DNA from: Pyrobaculum ferrireducens
GTDB taxonomy: Archaea; Thermoproteota; Thermoprotei; Thermoproteales; Thermoproteaceae
DNA length: 64,000 nt
Direction of reading: 5' to 3'
NCBI RefSeq assembly: GCF_000234805.1
Contig: NC_016645.1
Location: 62,001-126,000, forward strand
The translations under genes and the position numbers were made by a program. Each line of letters begins with the position of its first letter. The stretch's first letter is position 1. The notes beneath the pieces are model-generated. The model did not search any database. It was given only the letters and a program-made list of their open reading frames with translations, and was not told the origin of the DNA. Below, in pieces: positions 27,710 through 36,010 of this stretch.

Positions 27710-28375
27710 ATGGAGATAATCGCCGAAATAACCCCGTCCCTCAACAAGGCCAAGTTGGTAGGGAGGCTAGAGGCCGTCAGGCGGTATGTGGAGAAGGTGG
27801 ACATACCAGAGGCCCCCGGGGGGAAGCCCACAGCCCACTCCCTAGCCGTCGGAGTCTTGGCCAAACAGCTCGGGCTGGAGCCCATCGTCCACATCAGGCT
27901 GGTAGACCTAAACAAGACGGCCTTCAAATCCCTCCTAGGCGGGGCCCACATCTTAGATATTAGATACGTCGTGGTGCTACAAGGCGATCCCCCCGCCGAG
28001 GGCAAGCCAGTGGGAGAAATAACAACAGAGGAGGCCGTAGCCGCCGCGAAGAGTATGGGCTTCAAGACAGGAGCCCTTCTAAGCCTCAGGAGGGACTACG
28101 CAAAGAGGCTGGAGATAGGGGCTGACTTCTACCTAGCCCTACACTTCACAGAGCCAAAGCAACTACAAGGCCTCCCGCCGGTCGTGTACCCCTACATACT
28201 CGTCAAGACAGGCAGAAACGCTTCCATTTTAGAGAAGCTGGGACAGACGGCAGTCACGCCGGGGGAGGCCCTGGGGCTTATACACCAGCTACAAGAGGCG
28301 GCACCGGGTGTAGTTCTATCCGCGCCCGGGGACCACCACGCCCTTCTACAGCTCCTGGAAAAGCTGAGGAGCTAG
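27710..28375 (+). CDS. MTHFR-like (MetF-fold) protein
   Basis: 221 residues. EPIVHIRLVDLNKTAFKSLL and IRYVVVLQGDPP (about 60-95) match the MetF/methylenetetrahydrofolate reductase barrel, where the latter strand carries the GD signature before a folate contact. FKTGALLSLRRDYAKRLEIG and ADFYLALHFTEPKQLQG follow in the correct order. It is about 70 residues shorter than classical MetF, and organisms like this use modified pterins, so the exact substrate is uncertain. Starts without a gap after atpI and converges with the Rpp29 gene, overlapping 4 bases. Confidence 0.65.
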   Translation: MEIIAEITPSLNKAKLVGRLEAVRRYVEKVDIPEAPGGKPTAHSLAVGVLAKQLGLEPIVHIRLVDLNKTAFKSLLGGAHILDIRYVVVLQGDPPAEGKPVGEITTEEAVAAAKSMGFKTGALLSLRRDYAKRLEIGADFYLALHFTEPKQLQGLPPVVYPYILVKTGRNASILEKLGQTAVTPGEALGLIHQLQEAAPGVVLSAPGDHHALLQLLEKLRS

Positions 28376-28614
28376 CGGAGCCCGCAGTCGAAAAGCCTCT
28401 TGTCGCGGTAGCCGACTAGATACATCCCGTTTACCAAGACATTATCCCCATAGACAAAAAAGTGGCAGAGAGCCTTCGGAACGGTGACCACACGGCCGCG
28501 GGCGAAGACGAGGAACGTGTTGTAGGTCTCGCCGACAACCACCCCCCTAACCCGATAGGGACACTTGTAGGTGGCGACCTCCCTCCCCAGCAAATCCACG
28601 CAACGAGCAGGCAC
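28372..28614 (-). CDS. rnp1: RNase P protein component 1 (Rpp29), short form
   Basis: 80 residues. GVVVGETYNTFLVFARGR, then VPKALCHFFV and VNGMYLVGYRDKR, follow the Rpp29 pattern GxVxxETxNTxxxx, VPKxxxxF and xGxxLxGRxxxR of the Sm-like barrel. Position in the operon uS3-uL29-Rpp29 is the classic archaeal one. It is shorter than the usual 95-120 residues. Rpp29 normally pairs with Rpp21 on the specificity domain of the RNase P RNA, yet Pyrobaculum RNase P RNA is known to lack that domain, so its retained role is of interest. Start overlaps the uL29 stop by one base. Confidence 0.75.
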   Translation of the reverse strand: MPARCVDLLGREVATYKCPYRVRGVVVGETYNTFLVFARGRVVTVPKALCHFFVYGDNVLVNGMYLVGYRDKRLFDCGLR

Positions 28615-28820
28615 TACTTCCTCAACTCCCTCTCAATAGTCAAAATCCTCGCAATAGCCCGCCGAACCTGTCTAATCCTTCCAGGCTTCTCCACGAAGCC
28701 CCGGGCCCGTTGCGTCTCCAGCCTCACCAGCTCAGCCCTGAGCTGGTTGAGAAGCTCCCTCCGCTCCTCGGGCTTCATCTCCCTAAGCACGCTGGGCTTA
28801 AGCTTCTTCTCAGACGACAT
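28614..28820 (-). CDS. rpl29: 50S ribosomal protein uL29
   Basis: 68 residues with the two-helix hairpin of uL29: LREMKPEERRELLNQLRAEL, then the loop around RAR, then IRQVRRAIARILTIERELRK ending the protein. It sits at the exit tunnel of the large subunit. Placed between uS3 and Rpp29 in the normal archaeal order; a TATA-like GTTTAAAAC at 28847-28855 may drive a separate transcript for uL29 and Rpp29. Confidence 0.93.
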   Translation of the reverse strand: MSSEKKLKPSVLREMKPEERRELLNQLRAELVRLETQRARGFVEKPGRIRQVRRAIARILTIERELRK

Positions 28821-28861
28821 AGAGGCGCGGTTCGTGGAGGTTTAAAAGTTTTAAACCCGGG

Positions 28862-29518
28862 CTAGGCCTGTTGCTGAGCCGCCTCGGGTCTGATCGGCGG
28901 CTTAATTTTATACTCGTCGGAGTACTGGAGCGTGGCTGGCGCAATCCTAACCTCAATCCCGTAGATGCCGGGCTTGAGCAATATGTGGATCACCGCTCTC
29001 CTAACCCTGTTCCTCGCGTCGTAGCCGATTTTGTACAGCTTGCCGTAGGTCTGCTTCTCAAACCGCGCCCTCTCGGTGGAGAGCTTGCCGCTTACCACAA
29101 TCTCGAAGCCCTTGGCCCCCGCCTCCATGAGCTGTCTAATAGCCACAAACATAACCCTCCTAAACCTCACGCCTTTAGCCATGGCGTTGGCAATGCGGTA
29201 CGCCACGACCTTGGGGAACATCTCAGGCGCCTCGATCTTAGACACATCTATCACGTCAATCTGCGGATTCTCGACGCCGAGCTTCGTCGTAAGTATGTTA
29301 CTAATCTCCTTGACGATAGCCCCCTTCCTCCCAATAATTCTAGAAGGCCTCTCCGCGTATATCACTATACGAGTCCCCAGCGGCGTCTTCAAAATCTCAG
29401 AATCGATATAGCCGTACCTGCTAAGCCTATACTCCAGAAACTCCTTAATCATCCACTTCTTCTTATTCTCCTCAAGAATCTTCTTGTAGACAGGCAACCT
29501 CCTCTGCTGGGCAGACAT
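28862..29518 (-). CDS. rps3: 30S ribosomal protein uS3
   Basis: About 218 residues. An N-terminal KH domain with the loop RPSRIIGRKGAIVKEI near residue 50 (GRKG motif) is followed by the conserved uS3 C-terminal domain, containing VSGKLSTERA and the GIEVRIAPA strand. It lines the mRNA entry channel of the small subunit. ATG 29518 is preferred over GTG 29527 because TATA-like GTTTAAATATG is 18-29 bases upstream. A 312-base non-coding stretch separates it from uL22, longer than usual in this operon. Confidence 0.95.
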   Translation of the reverse strand: MSAQQRRLPVYKKILEENKKKWMIKEFLEYRLSRYGYIDSEILKTPLGTRIVIYAERPSRIIGRKGAIVKEISNILTTKLGVENPQIDVIDVSKIEAPEMFPKVVAYRIANAMAKGVRFRRVMFVAIRQLMEAGAKGFEIVVSGKLSTERARFEKQTYGKLYKIGYDARNRVRRAVIHILLKPGIYGIEVRIAPATLQYSDEYKIKPPIRPEAAQQQA

Positions 29519-29830
29519 CGCACCCACACATCACGCCATATTTAAACTTTTTCGCCCACAGCACCTCTGGCAGGCCGGACAAGAGAAGAAAGGCAGATGC
29601 CACTCACAGGTGGCGCGCCAAACGCCACCGTGCGCCTTGAGCCGGCGTCCACCTACATGGGACGCACACGCAAAAAATTAAAACCTCAACGCAATACAAC
29701 AAGCGGTGATGGAAATTCCTTTAGGGAGACAGGTGACCGATTCACCCCTTGCTGACCTTCTACAACCACCCGTGGTTCAGTAAATAACACTATTAAAAGC
29801 CGTAGAGTCGTGCTAACTGTAGTGTCGATT
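29519..29830. other. Non-coding stretch between uS3 and uL22
   Basis: About 310 bases without a credible gene. It holds the uS3 promoter, a stem-loop with arms GGTGGCG (29609-29615) and CGCCACC (29623-29629) extended by CAC/GTG past a bulge, and on the plus strand a TATA-like AAAAATTAAA (29675-29684) followed 21 bases later by GTGATGG (29705-29711) and CTGA (29752-29755). That last set could be a weak C/D-box RNA (box spacing 51 bases), but D' and C' boxes are poor, so I do not call it. Confidence 0.4.
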
Positions 29831-30397
29831 TTACTTTTTAACTAGGTTAAGCTTGTAGTGCTTAGGCACCACCTCTCTGGGCAACTCCGCGGCCACCAGC
29901 TCGATGTTCACCGTCTGCTCGTCGAAACGCGTGGCTCTGCCGAAGGCCCGCGGCATGATGTTGGGGATTCTAATCCCCTTGTGAGCCGCGGCGTGGACAA
30001 TCACCACCCGCTCCACGTCTAGCCCCCTGAACTTGGCATTGTTCTCGAGATTTTCCAACAGCTTGAGGTAGTGCCTCGCCACCTTAACAGGCCACTTCGC
30101 CACCGGCCACCCCTCCCAGGGAGCCGCGTGGTGAGCCTGCTTCTTCTTAAAAGTCCTAATCGGCACCGGGCGCTTGAGCCTCACCACGTCCTCCAGCCAA
30201 GCCCTCGCCTGCCTCAGCGTCATGCCCTTTATAAACCTCGCCACCTCCACACTCTTCTTCCACGACATCCTCTGTTCCGGGGCATACGCCCTCGCTATCT
30301 GCTCCGCCGTAATCTTAACCCCGTACTCCCTAAACACCAGCCTAACAACCTCCTCGTCGCCAAGCGAGAAGTTCTGATGCCGAGGCACGGCCCCCAT
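29831..30397 (-). CDS. rpl22: 50S ribosomal protein uL22
   Basis: About 188 residues. Seen: the helix [20 protein letters not shown] (about 50-69), [28 protein letters not shown] with a long archaeal insert, and the strand [20 protein letters not shown] that leads to [15 protein letters not shown], the beta hairpin reaching the exit tunnel. ATG 30397 gives the expected N-terminus ([11 protein letters not shown]); longer readings to 30505 would run into the divergent UbiA gene's promoter and coding region, and their sequence does not look ribosomal. Confidence 0.93.
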   Translation of the reverse strand: MGAVPRHQNFSLGDEEVVRLVFREYGVKITAEQIARAYAPEQRMSWKKSVEVARFIKGMTLRQARAWLEDVVRLKRPVPIRTFKKKQAHHAAPWEGWPVAKWPVKVARHYLKLLENLENNAKFRGLDVERVVIVHAAAHKGIRIPNIMPRAFGRATRFDEQTVNIELVAAELPREVVPKHYKLNLVKK

Positions 30398-30472
30398 GAA
30401 AAAGACATTTATAAAATTGATGCCTACAGCCCACGGCGTAAATAACTTTAATCTCCAGACGAACGAGAAGCC

Positions 30473-31300
30473 GTGTCGCTCTGGAGACTCATAAGAGGCG
30501 AACACGGAGTCCTGGCAGCCCTGGCGTCCACCGCCTCCTACGCCGTGGCGGGCGGGAGAGACCCCTCGGCCATGGCGTTGCTGGCCGCCTCCACCTTCCT
30601 AGCCGAAGCCGGCCTCTTCGCCCACAACGACCTGGCGAACCTAGAGGAGGACCGTGTTAACAGGCCAGATGCGCCGCTTGTGAAGGGAGACGTCAGCGTA
30701 GAGGCGGCGCGCCTCGTCGCGTACGGGTCGCTGGCCCTCGGCGCCGCTCTGGCGGCTATACTGGGCCCGGCCCCCCTGGCCATATACACGGCGGCCGCGG
30801 TCTTCGGCGTGTTGTACAACTCCAGACTCAAGCGGGTACCCCTCGCCGGCAACCTAGTAGTCGCCTTCCTCACATCCATGACCTACATATACGGCATGGC
30901 CGCGGCAGGCGCCGCATCGGCTGTCCTCAACCTCCTCTTCGCCTCGTCCCTAGTGGCGAACCTCGGCCGGGAGTTTGTGAAGACGGCCATGGACTACGAG
31001 GGGGATTTAAAAGCCGGCGTCACCACCCTGGCGGCCCGCATAGGCCCGGAGAAGACCGCGGCGCTGGGGGCCTGGACCACCGCAACCTCCACGGCCCTCG
31101 GCCTGTGGCTGGCGTACGCCTCCCTCTCCGCCGGGCTGTACCTACTCGCGGCTGGCGCCGCGGCCACAAGCGCCATGTTGCTATACCTCTCCATCGAAGC
31201 CGCGAGAGGGCGTTGGCGGAGGTTCCGCAACGGCACACTCGCCGCCTTCGGGACGACGCTGGTGGCTCTAGTCGCCGAGGGGCTATGGCGACTATTCTAG
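30473..31300 (+). CDS. UbiA-family prenyltransferase, probable DGGGP synthase
   Basis: 275 residues and about eight membrane helices. The two Asp-rich motifs of UbiA enzymes are visible: [15 protein letters not shown] (about 52-66) and [14 protein letters not shown] (about 172-185), which bind the prenyl diphosphate through Mg2+. [17 protein letters not shown] matches the archaeal lipid enzyme adding the second geranylgeranyl chain to glycerol-1-phosphate ethers; a quinone prenylase of the same family is the alternative. The HAD gene overlaps its end by 16 bases. Confidence 0.75.
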   Translation: MSLWRLIRGEHGVLAALASTASYAVAGGRDPSAMALLAASTFLAEAGLFAHNDLANLEEDRVNRPDAPLVKGDVSVEAARLVAYGSLALGAALAAILGPAPLAIYTAAAVFGVLYNSRLKRVPLAGNLVVAFLTSMTYIYGMAAAGAASAVLNLLFASSLVANLGREFVKTAMDYEGDLKAGVTTLAARIGPEKTAALGAWTTATSTALGLWLAYASLSAGLYLLAAGAAATSAMLLYLSIEAARGRWRRFRNGTLAAFGTTLVALVAEGLWRLF

Positions 31301-31968
31301 TAGACCTAGACGGGACGTTGCTACCCCTCGACGCTTGGAACCCAGTCTTCGCCGAGATCTGCAAGGCGATAGCCGAGAGGGCCGGCGCCCCGCCCGACGA
31401 GGTGTGGAGAAGGGCCAGGGAGAAGAACCTCATCCTCATGAGGAGGCTAGACTGGCGGGCATTCGACTGGCAACAGCTCTTCGACGCCGTGGCGGAGGAG
31501 CTGGGGGCCGGGAGGGCGCCAAGCGTCCTGGAGGTGCTAGACAAGCACCTACCGCGCTTCCGCCCAACCGACGGCGCCCTGGAGGCTCTGCGGGAGCTGA
31601 GGGCCATGGGGCACCGCGTCGAGATAGCCACCAACGGCCACGCCTCCTACCAGCTACCCGTAATCCGGCGCCTAGGCCTCGACGAGATAGTCGACGGAGT
31701 GAGGACCTCCGACGCCTATAGATGCCCCAAGACTTGCCCCCAGTACTTCCAAGACGCCGACCTAATGGTGGGGGACAACCCGATCTTCGACGTCTACTTC
31801 CCAAAACGCTTCGGCCTACTCGCCATATTCTACGGCGACTGGGAGAGAGAAGCCGCGGAGCACTCCCGACGCCTCGCCATATCTATAGACGCGGTCCGCC
31901 CAGACCATGTGGTGAAAAACCTAAAGGAGCTACCAGACGCGGTGAGGCGCGTGCTAGCTCTTAGGTAG
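31285..31968 (+). CDS. HAD-superfamily phosphatase
   Basis: About 227 residues. Motif [14 protein letters not shown] at 4-16 (nucleophile Asp and the +2 Asp), motif II in VEIATNGHASYQ (Thr/Asn), a Lys in CPKTCP after RTSDA for motif III, and motif IV VGDNPIFDVYF complete the HAD set. The helical cap is inserted after motif I. This resembles pyrimidine- or sugar-phosphatases, though the substrate is unknown. ATG 31285 lies within the end of the UbiA gene, suggesting one transcript; a phosphatase beside an isoprenoid enzyme might act on lipid phosphates, which is only an inference. Confidence 0.82.
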   Translation: MATILVDLDGTLLPLDAWNPVFAEICKAIAERAGAPPDEVWRRAREKNLILMRRLDWRAFDWQQLFDAVAEELGAGRAPSVLEVLDKHLPRFRPTDGALEALRELRAMGHRVEIATNGHASYQLPVIRRLGLDEIVDGVRTSDAYRCPKTCPQYFQDADLMVGDNPIFDVYFPKRFGLLAIFYGDWEREAAEHSRRLAISIDAVRPDHVVKNLKELPDAVRRVLALR

Positions 31969-32418
31969 ACACCAAAGCCCCCTCTCCCTCTGCACGAACC
32001 CCCTCTTCCTAAGCATGACGCTGTTGAGATTCTTACCGTAGTACCTCCTAATCTCGGCAAAGGTCAGACAGCCATCCGGCCTCTTGCCGGCCTCCCGAAC
32101 CACCGCCTCCCAGCCGCCCCCCACCTCCAAGCCCCTCTCCTGCAACTGACGCACCACATCCCTCAACGCCCTCTCCACAGCGCGCGCCACCCTCCTCTCA
32201 ACGTCGCCCACGCTCCGCGCCACCGCCTCCTCCACAATTTTTACAACCCGCCCTTCCAGGTCAAGCGTAGCTAATACCTCCTCCACAATCTCCCTAATCC
32301 TCAGCTTACACGGCTGCTCCAGGAGCTTGATAATGACGTCGTCAAAAGGGGCGTCCGGCCTCGGTAGAAGTCTCCTAAGACGCTCCACCAGCGAGGGATC
32401 CCTAACCTCAATATGCAT
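31954..32418 (-). CDS. Conserved hypothetical protein with central coiled coil
   Basis: 154 residues. A basic N-terminal part (SLVERLRRLLPRPDAPFDDV) leads to a long helix (VVKIVEEAVARSVGDVERRV onward) likely to form a coiled coil. The C-terminal 50 residues (CLTFAEIRRYYGKNLNSVML, then RKRGFVQRERGLWCL) look like a small winged-helix. Together this could be a DNA-binding dimer, but I recognise no family. Promoter TTTATATA-type boxes sit 14-32 bases before ATG 32418. It converges with the HAD gene with a 15-base overlap. Confidence 0.5.
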   Translation of the reverse strand: MHIEVRDPSLVERLRRLLPRPDAPFDDVIIKLLEQPCKLRIREIVEEVLATLDLEGRVVKIVEEAVARSVGDVERRVARAVERALRDVVRQLQERGLEVGGGWEAVVREAGKRPDGCLTFAEIRRYYGKNLNSVMLRKRGFVQRERGLWCLPKS

Positions 32419-32647
32419 GATCCCACAGTATATAAAACTATATAAAGATTACGACACAGACGGCGGAGGGAAAAGCCAGGCCCCGCTACCAGCTTGTGCA
32501 CCAGCCGCGCACTAGCAACAGACATGACCGTAAGCCTTAGACATATCAACAGGAGCCGTGTGCCAAATAAGGCGGGTATGTACACGAGTTGGATGAATGG
32601 CGAGGAGGAGGGAGTACCACCCTGGAGAGGGGAAAAAGAGGAGGGGA

Positions 32648-33496
32648 TTACTCCTTTATCTCTTCTTTGATCATTTTCTTTGCAAGTGTGTAGATAATGG
32701 GGGCCAGCATTATGCCGGCCGCTATCGCGACGCCCCAAGCCACGTTCTGCACCACGTGCGCCGTGTTGGGGAAGTTGGCGAAGATCGCGCCGAGGCCAAC
32801 CATCAGGAATATGAGGTACAGGAGGAACTTGGCGTAGGGAGCCACGCTTGCGAACTCGCCGTGGTCCTCTACGATGTTCCGCACGATGGTGTGGCCGATG
32901 AAGATGCCGGCGCCGATGATGACTGTGCCTAAGATAAGCGGATATACGAGTGGCCCGGTGAAGAGCATTAGGTCAAGCGCCACCGACACGATCAACGCGA
33001 TCAGCCCGATAAGCAGAAGGTTTCTCAGCATCTCGCCGATCTCCACAAACTGCTTAGGGAACAAGCCCGTCATGAGCTTGCCGATGTAGTCGGTTAGAAG
33101 CGCCACCAGAATTACACCAACTGTGAGCAGTATAATGCCGCCGATGAGGCGGGGCAGGTACTGCGCCACCTGGGCCAGCAGAGCCCCGGCCTCTCCCCCT
33201 ATCCGCAGGTAGCCAATGGCGATGACCACGCCGATCACAACTATAAAGGCCGTCACGAGCATCCCTATGAGGTTGGATAGGTCTATCCCCGCCGCCCTAA
33301 AAGCCTTACCAACGTCAGTCTTATCAAAAGCCTTCTCTAAACCAGTCCTCTCCACCAGCCTATTCACAGCCCTCCCCACCACGGAGCCCACCACCCACGC
33401 AATGAGGATAATCAAGATGGCGACTGCGCCCTCTATGCTGTAGTTTATCAAGTCGCTCACTAGTTTGTCCCAGTTAATCCCAAACTGTAGCAACAT
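32648..33496 (-). CDS. Membrane protein with MscS-like conserved TM helices
   Basis: About 282 residues with seven or eight hydrophobic helices. IEGAVAILIILIAWVVGSVV, then GRAVNRLVERTGLEKAFD, and later LIGGIILLTVGVILVALLTD repeat the pattern of the conserved TM-helix family (PF05552-type) found fused to or related to MscS mechanosensitive channels. No MscS beta domain follows, so channel function is uncertain. ATG 33496 was chosen over a longer frame to 33646 because TATA-like ATATTTAAAAAG lies about 20-32 bases upstream and the overlapping-hairpin element would otherwise partly be coding. Confidence 0.7.
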   Translation of the reverse strand: MLLQFGINWDKLVSDLINYSIEGAVAILIILIAWVVGSVVGRAVNRLVERTGLEKAFDKTDVGKAFRAAGIDLSNLIGMLVTAFIVVIGVVIAIGYLRIGGEAGALLAQVAQYLPRLIGGIILLTVGVILVALLTDYIGKLMTGLFPKQFVEIGEMLRNLLLIGLIALIVSVALDLMLFTGPLVYPLILGTVIIGAGIFIGHTIVRNIVEDHGEFASVAPYAKFLLYLIFLMVGLGAIFANFPNTAHVVQNVAWGVAIAAGIMLAPIIYTLAKKMIKEEIKE

Positions 33497-33578
33497 AACC
33501 CTACTACCGTTGTACTTTTTAAATATTGTCGATACGAACACCCACGCTATTAACACAGTTAACAGGGGAAACACGGCG

Positions 33579-33619
33579 TGTGCCAGCCGCAGTGTTAGCT
33601 GGCACAAGCTAACACTGCG
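33579..33619. repeat. Two overlapping inverted repeats (alternative hairpins)
   Basis: Arm A TGTGCCAGC (33579-33587) is the exact reverse complement of A' GCTGGCACA (33598-33606). Arm B CGCAGTGTTAGCT (33588-33600) is the exact reverse complement of B' AGCTAACACTGCG (33607-33619). The order A-B-A'-B' with a 3-base overlap between B and A' means only one hairpin can form at a time. It lies 83 bases upstream of the MscS-like gene, outside any gene. Confidence 0.85.
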
Positions 33620-33883
33620 AAATTTAAATCGGCAGGTGTAAAACAAGGTTTGTATAGGATGTTTAAGCTAACTAAAACTTGTCCACGAGCTATAATATTT
33701 AAAAAATATTTAAATGAAGAAAGCAGTTACTATTCTATTTACAATAGTAGATTAGTAAGACTTATAGAAATTTGAATTATAGAATATAGTTAGTGCAAAG
33801 TATTGATATGCGGCGCGGGTTACCGGATGGAGATTCTTCTTCCCGGCGCCTTAATATTTATTTACCTCTTGAGTATAATACTT

Positions 33884-35218
33884 GTGGAGTCAAAATTTAT
33901 CGATAGAGAGGCTGAGTTGCAGTGGTTGGAGGAGGCTTACAAGTCGCCTGCGGCTCAGATGCTCGTCTTGTACGGCAGGAGGAGGATAGGGAAGACGGCG
34001 CTGGTGGTGTGGTTTTTGAGAGGGAAGAGGGGGATTTACCACATGTGTACCTACGACTCTATTGAGAAAAACGTACGGGAGCTTTTGGACAAGTTGGCGG
34101 AGCTCACAAGGCTGGAGTATCTACGCCATCTGGAGCCGAGATTTGACGTCTTTTTAGACGTCCTCGCCCGCGTGTCTGCGGAGGAGAGAGTGGTGCTGGC
34201 GCTAGACGAGTTTCAATACCTCGTGGAGCTGGACCCCTCTATCCCCTCTGTGTTGCAGAGGGCTTGGGACCTCTCGCTGTCTAGGACAAAAATCTTCTTA
34301 ATATTGGTGGGGTCTAGCGTGGGGATGATCGAAGAGAGGGTTTTGTCGCGTAAGTCGCCTCTATACGGCCGGCGCACTGGGAGTTGGAAAATGGGGGAGC
34401 TACCCCCGGGGAGGATACGCGAGTTTCTCCCCGGCTGGAACTCCGTCGACGTATTTAAGGCGTGGGCTGTGGTGGGAGGCGTGCCGTACTACCTCTCTCT
34501 TTTCGACGCCAATAGGGGCTTTGAGGAGAACTTACTGCGTCTCTTCAGGAAGGGCGGCCCCCTCTACGAGGAGCCGATGTTTTTGTTAAGAGAGGAGTTG
34601 AGAGAGCCCCGGGTGTACGTGTCTATACTCGAGGCAATTGCCGGCGGGAGACACGCCCTGGGGGAAATAGCCGACTGGGCGGGGCTGGACAGGAGCAAGG
34701 CGTCTAAGTATCTGTGGGTACTGCAACACCTCGAAATTGTGCGCAGAGAGGTGCCCGTGGGCAAGAAGAGAGGTCTCTACTACATCTCAGACAACCTCTT
34801 CCAGTTTTGGTTCCGCTTCGTCTACCCCAACCTCTCCGCGTTGGAGCAAGGCGACGTGAGGCCTCTCCAAGACGGAGAAGCCCTCTCCCAGTACTTCGGC
34901 GAAATGTTTGAAGAATTTATAAGGCGCTACTCGCCGTCTATATTCGGCGTGAGGCTAGGGAAGTATGTAAAAGGCAATGTCGACATCGACTTGGCGGGGG
35001 AAGCCCACGGCTGTAGAATATATGGAGAAGTGAAGTGGTCGGAGGACGTCGACGCAGAAACTGTAATGAGAAATCTCGTTAGAAAGGCCGAGGGCGACGT
35101 CTATATAGTAGTGGCCAGGGGGTTCAGGAAAAGAACAGCTAACTCCTACACACTACAGGAGATTTTCGACGTCTTGGAGAGCGGCAGTAGGATAAAACTC
35201 TGCGCAGAGGCAACTTAA
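33884..35218 (+). CDS. Archaeal-type AAA ATPase with DUF234-like C-terminus
   Basis: About 444 residues. FIDREAELQWLEEAY near the N-terminus, the Walker A LYGRRRIGKTALV (about 30-42) and Walker B VVLALDEFQYLVE are typical of the archaeal ATPase family (PF01637). A winged helix (LGEIADWAGLDRSKASKYLW) and a DUF234-like nuclease-fold end (FWFRFVYPNLSALEQGD, YFGEMFEEFIRRY, YGEVKW) follow. EVKW could be part of a PD-(D/E)xK site. Family function is unknown; many are tied to mobile or stress islands. GTG 33884 fits a TATA-like AATATTTATT about 22-31 bases upstream; ATG 33803 would add a hydrophobic leader. Confidence 0.78.
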   Translation: MESKFIDREAELQWLEEAYKSPAAQMLVLYGRRRIGKTALVVWFLRGKRGIYHMCTYDSIEKNVRELLDKLAELTRLEYLRHLEPRFDVFLDVLARVSAEERVVLALDEFQYLVELDPSIPSVLQRAWDLSLSRTKIFLILVGSSVGMIEERVLSRKSPLYGRRTGSWKMGELPPGRIREFLPGWNSVDVFKAWAVVGGVPYYLSLFDANRGFEENLLRLFRKGGPLYEEPMFLLREELREPRVYVSILEAIAGGRHALGEIADWAGLDRSKASKYLWVLQHLEIVRREVPVGKKRGLYYISDNLFQFWFRFVYPNLSALEQGDVRPLQDGEALSQYFGEMFEEFIRRYSPSIFGVRLGKYVKGNVDIDLAGEAHGCRIYGEVKWSEDVDAETVMRNLVRKAEGDVYIVVARGFRKRTANSYTLQEIFDVLESGSRIKLCAEAT

Positions 35219-35239
35219 ACCCCGGCCTCTATAGAGGAC

Positions 35240-35449
35240 ATGCGGCCGCCTATAAAAGCCGTCTGGACATCGAGGAGAAAAACCCCCGACGGCTACTACG
35301 TAGTGGTGCTGGGCCTATACGCTAAGGAGATATTGGGAGTAGATGCAGAGCCAGCAGGCCGGTTTTACATATACAAGACCAAGTCGTGGCAAGAAATCCT
35401 CCGCTTAGTTAACAAAGCGCGGGAGTTAGGACTAGACGTCAGAAGCTAG
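35240..35449 (+). CDS. Small conserved protein, paralogue 1
   Basis: 69 residues: AVWTSRRKTPDGYYVVVLGL, then AGRFYIYKT, SWQEILRLVN and KARELGLDV. It is about 80 percent identical to the product at 39610-39822, 4.4 kb away, and the pair share all key positions. The fold looks like alpha/beta with a helix at the end, perhaps an RNA- or DNA-interacting unit; I do not recognise it. 21 bases after the ATPase gene, so possibly in the same transcript. Confidence 0.65.
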   Translation: MRPPIKAVWTSRRKTPDGYYVVVLGLYAKEILGVDAEPAGRFYIYKTKSWQEILRLVNKARELGLDVRS

Positions 35450-35640
35450 GGCTTAATCCCCCCGGCGAGAATTCTCTTGACAAGACGATTAACAACTTCA
35501 CACTTTGGGGCAAGGGAGGTGTTTCTAGTTGCCACAATCCCTATGTCTCTGGCGACGCGATAGTTTGTTGCTGAGAAAAACATTTGAAAAGCTGAGTCAC
35601 AGTGTAGTGAAATAGACTCTTGACACGAGACGAGAAGCTG
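35446..35640 (-). pseudogene. Open remnant without a start codon
   Basis: The minus strand is open for 64 codons, encoding SISLHCDSAFQMFFSATNYR, then VARDIGIVATRNTS and EVVNRLVKRILAGGIKP, before a stop at 35446-35448. The only ATG is near the middle (44 codons left). Residue use looks protein-like, so this may be the end of a lost gene, but I do not recognise it. It converges with 35240-35449, sharing four bases. Confidence 0.3.
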
Positions 35641-35767
35641 TTAGAGAGTGGATCTGTCCGGCGCTTCAAGCGGAGAGATCTGACGTGTCAGCTGGGCCAA
35701 CTCCACAGCCAGAAGAGGGCGCCAATAAGCCATCCAGGAAGCCTCGCCCCCTCAGCGGGAAGAGGAG

Positions 35768-36010
35768 TCAGAAGTAAAGGACTCTACGTAACCATTCTAA
35801 AATCGCCAAAGTCTCCCTCGTCCCCTTCTCAGTTAGGTGGTAAAATCCGTCTCTCTCAGCTACGAGTCCCTTCTCTTTTAACAGCTGGAGGTATTTCTCG
35901 AAGCTGTAGTAGTTCAGCTTGCTGAGTCTCCACAGCTCGGTTTTCCTCATGGGCCTCTCTAGGAGGAGGGATAGTAGCCTGACGACTACGTCAACATCGA
36001 CGTTACCCAT
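35768..36010 (-). CDS. Winged-helix DNA-binding protein
   Basis: 80 residues. RPMRKTELWRLSKLNYYSFE, then KYLQLLKEKGLVAERDG and FYHLTEKGTRETLAILEWLR, is a compact archaeal winged helix: H1-H2, recognition helix H3 around YYSFEKYLQLLKEKG, wing around ERDGFYHLTEKG. It overlaps the end of the upstream membrane-protein gene by 25 bases and so shares its promoter, which carries a 17-bp palindrome at 36605-36621. It is therefore a good candidate for the factor that binds that palindrome and its partner at 37475-37489; this is inferred. Confidence 0.75.
   Translation of the reverse strand: MGNVDVDVVVRLLSLLLERPMRKTELWRLSKLNYYSFEKYLQLLKEKGLVAERDGFYHLTEKGTRETLAILEWLRRVLYF

Noticed and set aside
29705-29755. 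Plus-strand C/D-box-like set (GTGATGG ... CTGA) downstream of a TATA box
   Set aside because: Box C ends in G rather than A, and D' and C' are not recognisable, so only spacing supports it.
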